A stretch of DNA of 64,000 nt, from positions 62,001 through 126,000 of the forward strand of contig JAEUIA010000003.1 of the NCBI GenBank assembly GCA_016795245.1, in the 5' to 3' direction. Each line of letters begins with the position of its first letter. Position 1 is the stretch's first letter. The translations under genes and the position numbers were made by a program. Shown here one piece after another: positions 43,613 through 53,231 of the stretch. The notes under the pieces were generated by a model, which saw only the letters and a program-made list of their open reading frames with translations, was not told where the DNA came from and searched no databases. Source of the stretch: Planctomycetota bacterium (lineage in GTDB: Bacteria > Planctomycetota > UBA1135 > GCA-002686595).

Positions 43613-45223
43613 ATGCACCGTATTCGAATCTTGTGTTCTGCGATTGCTCTGCTCTGCGCAACCAGTGTTGCCCGCGGTCAGGTGTACGAGCGCATCGATG
43701 TCGATGATCAGGGACAACCGGGCGACGTCCAGGGGGAGGCGTGGGGGGACATTTCCGACGAAGGTCGCTACGTCGCCTTCGTAAGTTCGGCCACCAGCTT
43801 CGGCGGCATCGATGTCAGTGGCACACCCGATGTGTTCCTGCGCGACCGAGTTTTGGCGACGACGATTCGCGTGACCTCGACACTGTCGCCGATTGGCGCC
43901 GAGAGAATCCAGCAGGTGGTCCGAGTCAGTGGAGACGGATCCGTGATCACCTTCATGCGCGGCCAGGTGCCGCTGCTGCGAGCGTTCGTCTACGTACGTG
44001 CGACCGGCGTTGCGACTGAAGTTCTGCTTCCCAACATCGACAGCATCCGCATCGACGACCTGGACCAGACGGGAGTCCATGCTGCGATCATCGCGCGCAA
44101 TTTGTCCGGATCGACGGATGCGTACCGACTGAACCTCTTGACCGGTGGGCTGGTCCTCTGCAGTCGCGATTTCAGCGGGCTCCCCGCCGGCGCAATTCGA
44201 GCCGCTATCGATGACGACGGTACGCACGTGGCCTTCATGAGCACATCTCCGGCTCTAGTTCCCGAGGACACGAATGCGAAGGCCGACGCGTTCGTCTTCG
44301 ACATTCCAGGAGGTGTGATGTTGCGGGCCAGTGTCAGCACGACCGGAGTGCAGGGAAACGGCGACGTCGAGAGTATCTCGATCTCAGGTGACGGTCGATT
44401 CGTAGCGCTGACATCGAACTCGACAAACCTCGTGTTCGGGGACTTAAATGGCTTCTCCGATGCTTTCGTGAGAGATCTGCGCCTCGGTGTCACCTCCGTC
44501 GTGTCCCTGACGAGCTTTCAGGCGCCCATGGAATGGCCCGCAGGATCCGTGATCATCTCCGGCGACGGGAAGAGCGTCGGCTTCATCAGCGGGGCCCCGA
44601 CACCATCCGCGCCTTTCGATACGACTGTGGACCCGTTCGTGAAGGATCTCACCTCAGGTGCGCTGCTCGAGGCCGGGATCCCGAGTCCCTACGCCCCGGA
44701 AGGAGTCTATCTCTTGGGCCTGAGTCGGGACGGTCGCGACGTGCTCATAGGCTCGCAGCCGATCACTCCGCCGACTACCTCACCGTTGAAGGGCATCTTC
44801 GTCGTGAAGTTCGGGCCGCGCTGTTCGACAGCGCGCTACTGCACCGCGCTGCCGAACTCGACCGGTCTCGCAGCGAAGATCGCCACGCAAGGTGATGCCA
44901 GTCGCGCGCTCAACAACCTCGTGATCGCAGCTCTGGGCATGCCTGGCGACGCGATCGCGATGCTCGTCTCGGGCACGAGCGCAGTGAATCCGGGCGCGAC
45001 GTTCGGCAACGGGCTGTTGTGCATCGGCGGTTCGCTCATTCGCCACGGCATCCATGTCGCGGACGGCGGCGTGATCCTCGATGCACAAGACCTGCACTCG
45101 GCCGAGTACGCGGGCGTGAACCCAGGTGACACGCGTTACTACCAGGTCTACTACCGCGATCCGGCTGCGGGCGGAGCGAACTTCAATACCACGGATGCCG
45201 TAGCGGTCACGTTCTGCTGGTGA
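43613..45223 (+). CDS. Secreted beta-propeller-like protein with surface C-terminal domain
   Basis: The protein has 536 aa with a signal peptide (MHRIRILCSAIALLCATSVARG). Repeats of the type SISGDGRFVALTSNSTNLV, ISDEGRYVAFVSSATSF and IISGDGKSVGFISG are TolB/WD40-like propeller blades (five to six). The C-terminal 120 residues (FGNGLLCIGGSLIRHG ... DTRYYQVYYRDP ... FNTTDAV, ending W) are homologous to the tail of the beta-helix surface protein at 36395-38566. Both end aromatic at the last residues. Probably displayed at the cell surface; function unknown. Confidence 0.85.
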   Translation: MHRIRILCSAIALLCATSVARGQVYERIDVDDQGQPGDVQGEAWGDISDEGRYVAFVSSATSFGGIDVSGTPDVFLRDRVLATTIRVTSTLSPIGAERIQQVVRVSGDGSVITFMRGQVPLLRAFVYVRATGVATEVLLPNIDSIRIDDLDQTGVHAAIIARNLSGSTDAYRLNLLTGGLVLCSRDFSGLPAGAIRAAIDDDGTHVAFMSTSPALVPEDTNAKADAFVFDIPGGVMLRASVSTTGVQGNGDVESISISGDGRFVALTSNSTNLVFGDLNGFSDAFVRDLRLGVTSVVSLTSFQAPMEWPAGSVIISGDGKSVGFISGAPTPSAPFDTTVDPFVKDLTSGALLEAGIPSPYAPEGVYLLGLSRDGRDVLIGSQPITPPTTSPLKGIFVVKFGPRCSTARYCTALPNSTGLAAKIATQGDASRALNNLVIAALGMPGDAIAMLVSGTSAVNPGATFGNGLLCIGGSLIRHGIHVADGGVILDAQDLHSAEYAGVNPGDTRYYQVYYRDPAAGGANFNTTDAVAVTFCW

Positions 45224-45253
45224 TCCGTTCGCCGGTCGGCGTGCGGCTTGGGG

Positions 45254-46468
45254 TCAGACCTTCATGTCAGACAGCGAGCGCTCGACCTGCAGCGTCCAGT
45301 TCAGGGCGCTGACGTAGAGTCGCTGCAATTCAGACGCAGGGAGCGCGCTGTTCTCGATCGCGTTCCAGTCGGCGCGCTCACACGCGACCGCCGCGTCCAG
45401 CGCCGAGCCCGCCGACCCTCCGTGTTCGAGGAGCGCGGATTTGATCTCGTCGGAAAGCGGCATCTCCGCGAGCAGCGCTTCCATCGTCGTGTCGAGGTAG
45501 ACGTCCAGCAGCGAGAACAGCCCGACCGTGAAGTACTTCTGGTCGTTCTGCTTCGATCCGTTGGCGGCGAGCAACTGGCACAAACGAGCACGACTCAGCG
45601 CGTTGAGCATCAGCTCACGCGGCTTGTCCGTCACCTCGGACAAGAGCAGCATGCGCGTGATCGAGCGCACACGCTCCATGCCGAGCAGCGTGCACGCATG
45701 GCGCACGGAATCGACGCGCTGTGACAACGACAAGGCAGCGGAATTGACGTAACGCAGGAGCTTGTGGCTCAAAGCCAGGTCGCGCTCGATCAGTGTCCCG
45801 AGCTTTTCGAACTCGGCTTTGGGGTCTTCGAGCATCGCCAGGACTTGCAGCAGCGACGCGCGGTTGGCGGTGAGTCGCTTGCGCTTCACGAGGTCCGGCT
45901 GAGCGTAGAACCAGCCTTGGAACAGGTCGTAGCCGGCGTCCTTCGCGACCCAGAACCGATCGCGCGTTTCGATCTTCTCCGCCAGCAGTTTCAGGCCGGG
46001 CCGCGCGAGGATGCGCGCATGATTGCGCAGGCCGTCGTCGTCCAGCTGCCCGGCATCGACCTTCACGTAGTCCGCGAGCGCGACTAGCGGCCACTTGTCC
46101 TCGCTGTGGATGTAGTCGTCGAGCGCGATGCGATAGCCGGCCTTGCGTGCGCGCTCGACGGCTTTCAAAAAGTCGGCGTCGGGAACGATGTCCTCAAGCA
46201 CTTCGAGCACGACGCGTTCTGCTGGAAGGACCGTGTACAACTCGTCCGTGAAGAATCCGCGCGTCAAGTTGACGAACACCGGATGCTCACCTGCAACCGT
46301 GTACAGCCCGAGGTCGAGTAGCGTGTGAATCGCGACGGTGGCCGTGGCCGTATCGCCGTTGAACTGCTGCTTGGCGGATTCGCCCTGCGCGCGGAACAAG
46401 AGTTCGTACGCGCGCACTTCGATCCTGCGATCGACGATGGGCTGACGAGCAATAAGCGCGTGTGACAT
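45254..46468 (-). CDS. EAL-HDOD signalling protein
   Basis: The protein has 404 aa. It starts at the ATG at 46468, giving SHALIARQPIVDRRIEVRAYELLFR, the usual opening of the YuxH-like EAL-HDOD family. The EAL domain (to about residue 200) is degenerate: the catalytic EAL is EVRAYELLFR with partner ALDDYIHSEDKW, so c-di-GMP hydrolysis is uncertain. The C-terminal HDOD domain (LLQVLAMLEDPKAEFEKLGTLIERD ... LLSEVTD) is the helical output module. It is probably a cytosolic regulator of motility or secretion through protein contacts. Confidence 0.88.
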   Translation of the reverse strand: MSHALIARQPIVDRRIEVRAYELLFRAQGESAKQQFNGDTATATVAIHTLLDLGLYTVAGEHPVFVNLTRGFFTDELYTVLPAERVVLEVLEDIVPDADFLKAVERARKAGYRIALDDYIHSEDKWPLVALADYVKVDAGQLDDDGLRNHARILARPGLKLLAEKIETRDRFWVAKDAGYDLFQGWFYAQPDLVKRKRLTANRASLLQVLAMLEDPKAEFEKLGTLIERDLALSHKLLRYVNSAALSLSQRVDSVRHACTLLGMERVRSITRMLLLSEVTDKPRELMLNALSRARLCQLLAANGSKQNDQKYFTVGLFSLLDVYLDTTMEALLAEMPLSDEIKSALLEHGGSAGSALDAAVACERADWNAIENSALPASELQRLYVSALNWTLQVERSLSDMKV

Positions 46469-46588
46469 GCGGGCTGACGCGCCGTCCGCGGGGAAGCTGA
46501 ACCGGCGACGCCCATTCGTCGGCCGTGGTGGGCCGATATCTGAAGCCAATGGGGACTCGACGCCCCGGTTGCGGAAACCCTTTCCGCT

Positions 46589-47770
46589 TCACCGCGCGTT
46601 CAAACAGCGCGCCAGAATCTCGTCCAGCGGATCGAAAACGACCTCCCAGTCGTAGTTCTGTTCGACGAAAGCGCGCGCACGCCGACCGAGTTCGTCCGCA
46701 GCTTGCGTGTCCGCCAGCAAATCGCTGACTGCGCGGGCGATCCCCGGCGCATCGTCACGCACCTGATAATCGCGCTCGGCCGACCCGTCCACGCCTTGCG
46801 TCGCGCAGGTCGTGCCCACCACAGGCAGGCCCATCGCCATCGCCTCGAGCACCTTGTTTTGGATGCCGCGCGCGATGCGCAGCGGCGCGACCGAGACTGC
46901 TGCGCGAGACAGGTACACGCGTGTGTCGGGCACGAAGCCGGTGACCGTCACGCCTTCCACCCGGCCCAGGCTCGAGATCTCGTTGGTCGGATGCGAACCG
47001 ACGATCGTGAAGCGCGCATTGGGATGCTCGCGCCGGATCAAAGGCAGGATGTCGCGCACGAACCACAGACACCCGTCGCTGTTCGGGAAGTAGTTCATCA
47101 CGCCTGTGAACACGATGTGTCCCGCTTCGCGCGCCTCCGGGCGCGGCGCAAAGTAGGCCAGATCGACGCCGTTGCGCAGCACGGTCGAGCGCGGACCGGG
47201 AATGTCGCGGCGAAACACGGCTTGCTCCAAGGGCGTGCAGAGGACGTTGTCCGTGAAGGCCGCCGCGATCCGCCGCTCGAACGCGAGCAAGGTGCGGCAC
47301 TCGCGGCCGTACACCCAACTCATCGGGAAAGACGTGCGCTCGGCGTACTGGCGCCACTTGTCGCTGTCCAATTCGCCGAAGTGCATCACACGCGGCTTGT
47401 CGCGGTGCTTTTCCAAGAACGCGCCCATCGAAGAGGAATAGGCGTAGGCCATGTCGCACGAAGCGATCTGATCGTCGACGGCCGCTTGGAGCGCCCGCGA
47501 CCCGTAGACACCCAACGTGAGCGGCGTGCCCGTCGCGAGCAGCGGCAACGAGGTCAGCTTCTTCCACTTGTCACGGTAGGGAATCGCCGTGGTGGGGATG
47601 CCCTTGCCACGCAACGCCTCGGCCGCCTGCAGGTCGGCTTCGTCGTGCGCGAATGCCACGACCACGACCTCGTGCGTACGCCGCATGCGCTCGATGAGCC
47701 GCCACGTCGTGATCTTGTCCCCGCGGTTCGGCGGATAGGGGATGCGCTGTGAGAGGAAGAGGATCTTCAC
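46589..47770 (-). CDS. Glycosyltransferase family 4, TIGR03087-type
   Basis: The protein has 393 aa. The GTG at 47770 gives KILFLSQRIPYPPNRGDKI, the conserved N-terminus of the exosortase-associated TIGR03087/sugar-transferase Stp1 group. The GT4 C-terminal domain follows: TGVMNYFPNSDGCLWFV, ARFTIVGSHP, VTGFVPDTRVYLSRAAVSVAPLRIARGIQNKVLEAMAMGLPVV, with the E-x7-E motif (K-V-L-E-A-M-A-M). It transfers sugars in exopolysaccharide synthesis; the acceptor is unknown. No exosortase is visible in this window. It lies 22 bases downstream of prmA. Confidence 0.88.
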   Translation of the reverse strand: MKILFLSQRIPYPPNRGDKITTWRLIERMRRTHEVVVVAFAHDEADLQAAEALRGKGIPTTAIPYRDKWKKLTSLPLLATGTPLTLGVYGSRALQAAVDDQIASCDMAYAYSSSMGAFLEKHRDKPRVMHFGELDSDKWRQYAERTSFPMSWVYGRECRTLLAFERRIAAAFTDNVLCTPLEQAVFRRDIPGPRSTVLRNGVDLAYFAPRPEAREAGHIVFTGVMNYFPNSDGCLWFVRDILPLIRREHPNARFTIVGSHPTNEISSLGRVEGVTVTGFVPDTRVYLSRAAVSVAPLRIARGIQNKVLEAMAMGLPVVGTTCATQGVDGSAERDYQVRDDAPGIARAVSDLLADTQAADELGRRARAFVEQNYDWEVVFDPLDEILARCLNAR

Positions 47771-47792
47771 CGGGTGCGCAGAGTATCGGACG

Positions 47793-48713
47793 TCACCGCC
47801 CGCGCGCTCCAACGAACGTGTGCCAGCGCCCGCGCACGCGCTCTTCATCGATGCGCAAGCCGGCGGCGAGGATCGTGGTCCGCGTGGGGTCCGCATGGTG
47901 GCTGGGGCATCCGCTGAATGCGAACCAGCCGCTCGGTGAGAGCGCATCACGCAGATCCCCCGCATGCGACTGGATGATGTCCGAGTAGATGTTGGCGAGC
48001 ACCACATCCCACTCGCCGCGCGTGCCGGAGAGCGATTCGAAGCCGGCCGTCTTGAATCGGCAGAGTTTCGCGACGTTGTTGTTCGCCGCCAGTTCGTTGG
48101 AATAGGGCTCCGCGTTGGGATCGACGTCGAAGCCGAAAACCGAGCGTGCGCCGCACAACGCCGCTGTCACGCCCAGGATCCCCGAGCCCGATCCGGCATC
48201 GAGCACGCGCTCCCCGCCCTTCACGCGGTCGAGCAGGACCTTCATGCACGTGCGCGTCGTGGCGTGGCGCCCCGAGCCGAAGGCACCACCCGGTTCCAAG
48301 CGCATCACGAGGTCCGTCGCGCGCGGCGTGGACTTGCTCCACGGCGCGATCACGCACAGCCTGCCCACGCGGAACGGTTTCCAACTCTTCTTCCACGACG
48401 TGGCGTAGTCCTCAGGGGCGAGCGGACGGAATTCCAGATCGAGGTCCTTCAAGTCGTCGACGCCCGTCGTCTCCGGCAGTGCGCGCAGGGCCTCGCGAAT
48501 GCGCGCGCGCACGAACGCCGTATCCGCGTGTGCCGGAATGAAGGAGCGCACGAAGTCGAAACCATCCGGCGCCTCTTCGGTCGCCAACGAGGGCCTGCCG
48601 AACGCGACCGTCGTGCACGGGCCGATGGCGATCGTCTCGGCGACGAGCTCACACCAGCCTTGCGGCGCGAGCACGCGCACTTCGATCCAGCGCGGCAAAG
48701 CGGTCGTGGTCAA
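47793..48713 (-). CDS. prmA: Ribosomal protein L11 methyltransferase
   Basis: The protein has 306 aa. The TTG at 48713 overlaps the helicase stop (TTGA) and gives PRWIEVRVLAPQGWCELVAE, the expected PrmA start. The N-terminal ferredoxin-like domain is followed by the Rossmann fold with VLDAGSGSGILGVTA (motif I) and VLANIYSDII (N-P/I-x type catalytic loop). The signature GGAFGSGRHATTRTCMKVL is diagnostic. PrmA trimethylates lysines and the N-terminus of ribosomal protein L11 in the cytoplasm. Downstream is the GT4 gene. Confidence 0.9.
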   Translation of the reverse strand: MTTTALPRWIEVRVLAPQGWCELVAETIAIGPCTTVAFGRPSLATEEAPDGFDFVRSFIPAHADTAFVRARIREALRALPETTGVDDLKDLDLEFRPLAPEDYATSWKKSWKPFRVGRLCVIAPWSKSTPRATDLVMRLEPGGAFGSGRHATTRTCMKVLLDRVKGGERVLDAGSGSGILGVTAALCGARSVFGFDVDPNAEPYSNELAANNNVAKLCRFKTAGFESLSGTRGEWDVVLANIYSDIIQSHAGDLRDALSPSGWFAFSGCPSHHADPTRTTILAAGLRIDEERVRGRWHTFVGARGR

Positions 48714-51700
48714 AACGGCAAGTCCTCGGAGGCGATGCGAAACGGTTCGGGGGGCGGTTCGCGCCGGCGGACAACCGGCGGAGGGACGAATGGTGCACCA
48801 GTGTGTTCCTCTTCCTCGTGCGCGCGCAACGGTTTGCCGGGAGAATGGAAGCTCCAGTCCAAACCGCGCCGCTTGACGTCCTGGAGCAGGTTCATGTGCG
48901 CTAGAGCTTCGTGCACGCAATGGTCCGTGTCGCCGCGGACGAGGCGCGCGCCCGTCGTTTCGGGGGCCCCCGTCGTGCCGGCGTCGAAAGGCCGTTCGAT
49001 CGGCAACTCGCGCAGGAAGAAGCGATGGCGCGGGTCGACGATGCGCCCGTCGAGGACGAACACGCAGCCGCGATCGCTCTCGCGGCGCATCAAGCGGCCG
49101 AAGCCCTGCCGAAACTTGGCGAGCGCGCGCGGAATGTAGATCTGGCGCCGCTGTTCGTTGACGCCGATCGCCGCGCATTGCGCATGGTGGTAGCGATCGG
49201 GCACGCCGTACGGCAGCCGTACGATGACCAGGTATTCCAACGTCTCGCCCGGAAAGTCCGCTCCGTACCAGAACGTGTCGACGCCGAAGAGCACCGAGTC
49301 GACCGTCGAGCGAAACAAATCGGAGAGCTCTTCCTTGGCGCTGCCCTCCATGTTCTGAAACCAGAGCGGGATGCGGCGTGCGCGGAAGAAACCGGCCGTC
49401 TCGGCACCGATGCGCTTCGTGTCGGCCGAATTCGTGAACAACACGAGCATCCGCCCGCGCGTGCGTTCGCCCAGGAAGCTCACGAAGCGCCGCACGTAAT
49501 CGAGGAACTTGTCCTTGTCCGTGCCGACCGCGGGCGCGTCGCGCGGGATCGCGATCAAGACGCGGCTGTAGTCGAACACGTCCGGCGCCCGGAACGTGCG
49601 CACGCGACAGGGCGGGCGTTCTTCGTCCTCGGCCGGCGACGCTGCGCGATCGAGCCCCAGGTACGCACGCGCTGCGCCGAAGCCGTCCTGCAACCAGGTC
49701 GTCGCCGAGATGAACACGCCCGTCTTCAGCTCGGGATAATAATTGCGTCCCAGGAACTCGTTCGGGAGCAGGACGCGCGCCGCCAGGACCGTGTCGCCGC
49801 GCACTTCGCGTTCGACGTCGTAGAACGTGCTCGGTTTGAACGACGGATGACCTTCCTCCAGCGGAATCCAGGTCTCCACTGCCTCGACGACCTCGTTCAA
49901 CTCGATGCGCACGCGGTCGAAAGCGCGCCTCAGCGAACCCGTATTGCGCAAAGGCAGCTGGTCCAGGCGCTCGACGAGCGCCGCCAGCAGCGCGTCGAGC
50001 GCACTGCTGCGCTTGGCGAGCTCGATGCGCGCCTCCACCAGGGCTTCGGAATCGTGCTCCAGCACGAACTCGCGCAGCATCGAGTGTTCTTCGCGGTCGA
50101 CGCGCTCCTGCAGCGCCGCACCGCGCCACGTGACGAAGCTCTCGATCTCGATCTCGAGGTCGTCCACCGCGCGTTTCAGGCTGTTCCAGCACTGCACGAC
50201 CTCGGCCAGCGAGGTCCCCGAAGGCGTGTCGTCGATCAGCATCTTTTTCAGCCGGTCGAGCAAGGCGCGCGAGCGCGTCCGGCCGGGCTGGCGCATCGAC
50301 GACAGCATCTTGCGCAGATCGCGGAATCCGATGGTGCGACTCCACGCGCTGTGCGCCTGGTCGTGCAGGTGCTCGCACTCGTCGAAGATCGCGTGCCTGA
50401 AGAATTCCTGGCGTGCGAGCGCGAAGGCCTGATTGATGATGACGACGTGGCTCTTCTCGGCCCGCTTGCGCGCGACTTCAGCGGCACATGTCTCGCGATC
50501 ATCCCGGCGCGTGCAACATCCGGTGTGCCCGCGCACCGAGCGCGACGTCGTCTGCAGCGCGCGAACGAACGGCTCCGAAGCTTCCAGCGCGAGCGGCGGA
50601 CGCAGCGGCAGCCGATCCAGGTCGGCTTCCGGGTCGGTGAGCGCGAACATCGCCAGCAAAGTCCATGCGAACCAGCCCTCGATCGTGTCGTCATCGGGCA
50701 CGGACTGTTTGAGTGCGCGCCAGCAGACGTAATTGTCGCGGCCTTTCAGCATCGACACGAAGGTTGGCGTGGAGACTCCGGTCTCGGCCAGCAACGCCAA
50801 CGCGCGCGGGACTTCGCGGTCGAGTGCTTGTTCCTGCAGCGCGCGCGTGTAGGTCGCGATGCCCACGCGCACGCCGTAGCGCCGCGCCCACAGCATTGCC
50901 GGCACCAGGTACGCGAGCGTCTTGCCCGTTCCAGTCGGCGCGTGGATCAGGAGCAGCTCCTCGGCGCCCAGGGATCGGGCTGTTTCACGCGCGACCTGGT
51001 GCTGCGAAGGCCGGTAGGAATGCCCCGAAACAGCCGGCAGGTGCCTCTCGAAGATCGCGTCCAACGTCGCCATATCCGCGTCGTCGAACGGCTTCTTGGC
51101 GTTCGAATCGGCGGGCATCGTGGTCAAGGTCTCGAATTTCTCGCGCTCGTGCGCACAGCGCGGGTCGAGTTCCTCGATGCAGTCCTCGACAGCTTCGCCG
51201 GTGCGCGCCAGGGCCACGATCCGTCCGTCGCGCAATTCTTCGGGCGCAGGATCTTCGCTCGTTCGCCACGCCGAGGGCCGGTCCAACAACGCGAGTACGA
51301 GTTGCAAACGTGCCGCAGCGCGCGGCTCGTCCTCGACCAGGCCGGCCCACACGCGCGCGTAGCCGAGTGCCGCGATGCGCAGCACGTCGTCATCCAACAC
51401 GTGCACGCGTCGCGCCAGCTCGGCCAACGCGCGCCGCAGATCTCGGGGTCCGTGCGCGCGCACATCCGCATCCGTCAGCAGCGCGATCAGCGCCGCGCGC
51501 TTCGACGCGAGGCGCCCGGGCAGGAACAGGGCTGCGATGTCAGCGGGCGCCGTACAGGTCGGCGCCGAACCGCGTACGCCCGTCAAGTGCTCGTGCCAGG
51601 CCACGAACACATCCGCATCCGGCGTGACGACAGCGCCGTCGCCGATGAAATCGACGAGCTCAGCCCACACCTCGCCTGCGCCGGCCGCGTGCTCGATCTG

Positions 51701-51958
51701 CTCCGTGGTGACGCCGAATTCGCGCACCATGCGCGTGCTGGCCAGAACGCGATCGCCGTCTTCGTCGTCCGAGAACGGATTGGAGAAGCGCGTGAATTCC
51801 TCCCACGTGCCCGGCTCCCCGCCCCGCTTCAGAGCCGCGACCCGGAACACCCCGTCCAGCGCCGGGTCGGGCCCCGTGGCCCAGACCGTGACGAACACGA
51901 GGCCCGCGAGCGGCCCTTGCCGCGCGGAATCTGCAGGTCTGGCGGCGGGCACGATCAT
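48710..51958 (-). CDS. DinG/XPD-type ATP-dependent helicase with degenerate N-terminal exonuclease domain
   Basis: The protein has 1082 aa. Residues from about 15 to 130 look like a DnaQ-type exonuclease (GLVFVTVWATGPDP), but the first DxE motif is missing (TVW). Walker A is HAPTGTGKT near residue 345. Iron-sulfur cysteines are in NYVCWRAL and GHTGCCTRRDDRETC, as in XPD/DinG. The DECEH box is FDECEHLHDQ. Motifs V-VI are near the C-terminus (VDTFWYGADFPGETLEYLVI; KFRQGFGRLMRRESDRGCV). It is a 5'-3' DNA helicase of the RecQ-independent DinG/YoaA type, with DNA-repair roles. Unusual length comes from the N-terminal domain and an inserted helical region. Confidence 0.9.
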   Translation of the reverse strand: MIVPAARPADSARQGPLAGLVFVTVWATGPDPALDGVFRVAALKRGGEPGTWEEFTRFSNPFSDDEDGDRVLASTRMVREFGVTTEQIEHAAGAGEVWAELVDFIGDGAVVTPDADVFVAWHEHLTGVRGSAPTCTAPADIAALFLPGRLASKRAALIALLTDADVRAHGPRDLRRALAELARRVHVLDDDVLRIAALGYARVWAGLVEDEPRAAARLQLVLALLDRPSAWRTSEDPAPEELRDGRIVALARTGEAVEDCIEELDPRCAHEREKFETLTTMPADSNAKKPFDDADMATLDAIFERHLPAVSGHSYRPSQHQVARETARSLGAEELLLIHAPTGTGKTLAYLVPAMLWARRYGVRVGIATYTRALQEQALDREVPRALALLAETGVSTPTFVSMLKGRDNYVCWRALKQSVPDDDTIEGWFAWTLLAMFALTDPEADLDRLPLRPPLALEASEPFVRALQTTSRSVRGHTGCCTRRDDRETCAAEVARKRAEKSHVVIINQAFALARQEFFRHAIFDECEHLHDQAHSAWSRTIGFRDLRKMLSSMRQPGRTRSRALLDRLKKMLIDDTPSGTSLAEVVQCWNSLKRAVDDLEIEIESFVTWRGAALQERVDREEHSMLREFVLEHDSEALVEARIELAKRSSALDALLAALVERLDQLPLRNTGSLRRAFDRVRIELNEVVEAVETWIPLEEGHPSFKPSTFYDVEREVRGDTVLAARVLLPNEFLGRNYYPELKTGVFISATTWLQDGFGAARAYLGLDRAASPAEDEERPPCRVRTFRAPDVFDYSRVLIAIPRDAPAVGTDKDKFLDYVRRFVSFLGERTRGRMLVLFTNSADTKRIGAETAGFFRARRIPLWFQNMEGSAKEELSDLFRSTVDSVLFGVDTFWYGADFPGETLEYLVIVRLPYGVPDRYHHAQCAAIGVNEQRRQIYIPRALAKFRQGFGRLMRRESDRGCVFVLDGRIVDPRHRFFLRELPIERPFDAGTTGAPETTGARLVRGDTDHCVHEALAHMNLLQDVKRRGLDWSFHSPGKPLRAHEEEEHTGAPFVPPPVVRRREPPPEPFRIASEDLPF

Positions 51959-52170
51959 GGCGACGCTGCATTAGACGCGCGGGATTCGGTGATCGCCATG
52001 CGATTGAGTGATCCGGCCCGGTTCCGCGGGCTTCGCCGTCGACAGGCGCGCGCCTTCTACCTATTCTGTTCCGGCTTTTTCACCGCCGGCAAGACGGTGC
52101 GAGGGCACTCTCGAGTCCGACCCCTGAACCCAGAACGACGCCGCCGGGCGCGCACCCTGAGCACACGCCG

Positions 52171-53223
52171 ATGGAAATCACCGAGATCGAGGTCGACGGT
52201 TACGAGAAAGTCGTCCGTTGCCGGGACCAGAAGTCCGGATTGCACGCGCTGATCGCCGTGCACGACACCACGCTCGGCCCTGCCTTGGGCGGCCTGCGCA
52301 TGTTGCCCTACGCTTCGGAAGACGAAGCGCTGTTCGACGTGCTGCGCCTGTCGAAGGGCATGACCTACAAATCGGCGGTTGCGGAGACGGGGCTGGGCGG
52401 CGGCAAGTCGGTCATCATCGGCGATCCCAAGCGCAAGTCCGAGGACATGTTCCTTGCGATGGGCAAGTTCGTGAACAGCCTCGAGGGCAAGTACATCACG
52501 GCCGAGGACATGAACATCGGCATCGCCGACCTCGAAGTCGTGCGCAAGGAAACGAAGTGGGTCACGGGCCTGTCGCGCGAGATGGGCAGCTCGGGCAACC
52601 CGAGTCCGTACACGGCGCTAGGTTGCCTGTACGGCATTCGCGCCGTGCTCGAAGAGCTCGACGGCAAGGCCGATTTCAAGGACAAGCGCATTCTGATCCA
52701 AGGCGTCGGCGCCGTCGGCGGCCGCCTGGCCGAGTTGCTCAAGGAGCGCGGCGCGCAGGTCATCATCTGCGACATCAATCAGGCGCGCGTCGACGAGCTG
52801 GTGAAGAAGCACGGCTTCGAGTCGGTTTCCGACGCCGGTCACGCCTCGTTGCCGTGTGACGTCTACGCCCCGTGCGCGCGCGGCGCCGGATTGAACGACG
52901 AGACGATTCCGATGCTGCGCTGCCGCGCGGTCGCCGGGGCGGCGAACAACCAGCTCTTGGAGCCGCGTCACGGCCGGGACCTGAAGGCGCGCAAGATCTT
53001 GTACGCGCCCGACTACGTCATCAACGCAGGCGGCATCATCAACGTCTCGATCGAGATGTTGCCGGGCGGCTACGACGAGAAAAAGGCGCTGGCCAAGCTC
53101 GAAAACGTATACACCAACCTCAAGAAGGTGTTCGAGATCGCGCGCAAGGACAACATCACGACGAACGAGGCCGCCGCTCGTCTGGCCGAGCTGCGCATCG
53201 CAGCCGGCAAGAAGAAGGCCTAG
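52171..53223 (+). CDS. Leucine dehydrogenase (Glu/Leu/Phe/Val dehydrogenase family)
   Basis: The protein has 350 aa, the usual length of leucine dehydrogenase. Catalytic lysines are in RLSKGMTYKS (K67) and ETGLGGGKSV (K79), as in the Bacillus enzyme. The NAD-binding motif is ILIQGVGAVGGRLAELL, near residue 170. EDMNIGIADLEVV and VAGAANNQLLE are conserved in the family. It catalyses reversible NAD-dependent deamination of branched-chain amino acids in the cytosol. It is divergent from the helicase gene with a 212-bp gap. Confidence 0.92.
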   Translation: MEITEIEVDGYEKVVRCRDQKSGLHALIAVHDTTLGPALGGLRMLPYASEDEALFDVLRLSKGMTYKSAVAETGLGGGKSVIIGDPKRKSEDMFLAMGKFVNSLEGKYITAEDMNIGIADLEVVRKETKWVTGLSREMGSSGNPSPYTALGCLYGIRAVLEELDGKADFKDKRILIQGVGAVGGRLAELLKERGAQVIICDINQARVDELVKKHGFESVSDAGHASLPCDVYAPCARGAGLNDETIPMLRCRAVAGAANNQLLEPRHGRDLKARKILYAPDYVINAGGIINVSIEMLPGGYDEKKALAKLENVYTNLKKVFEIARKDNITTNEAAARLAELRIAAGKKKA

Positions 53224-53231
53224 AACTGCGC

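Noticed and set aside
47793-50378. One long gene covering prmA and part of the helicase
   Set aside because: The upstream portion is a shadow of the helicase frame; PrmA begins at the TTG at 48713 where its conserved N-terminus starts.
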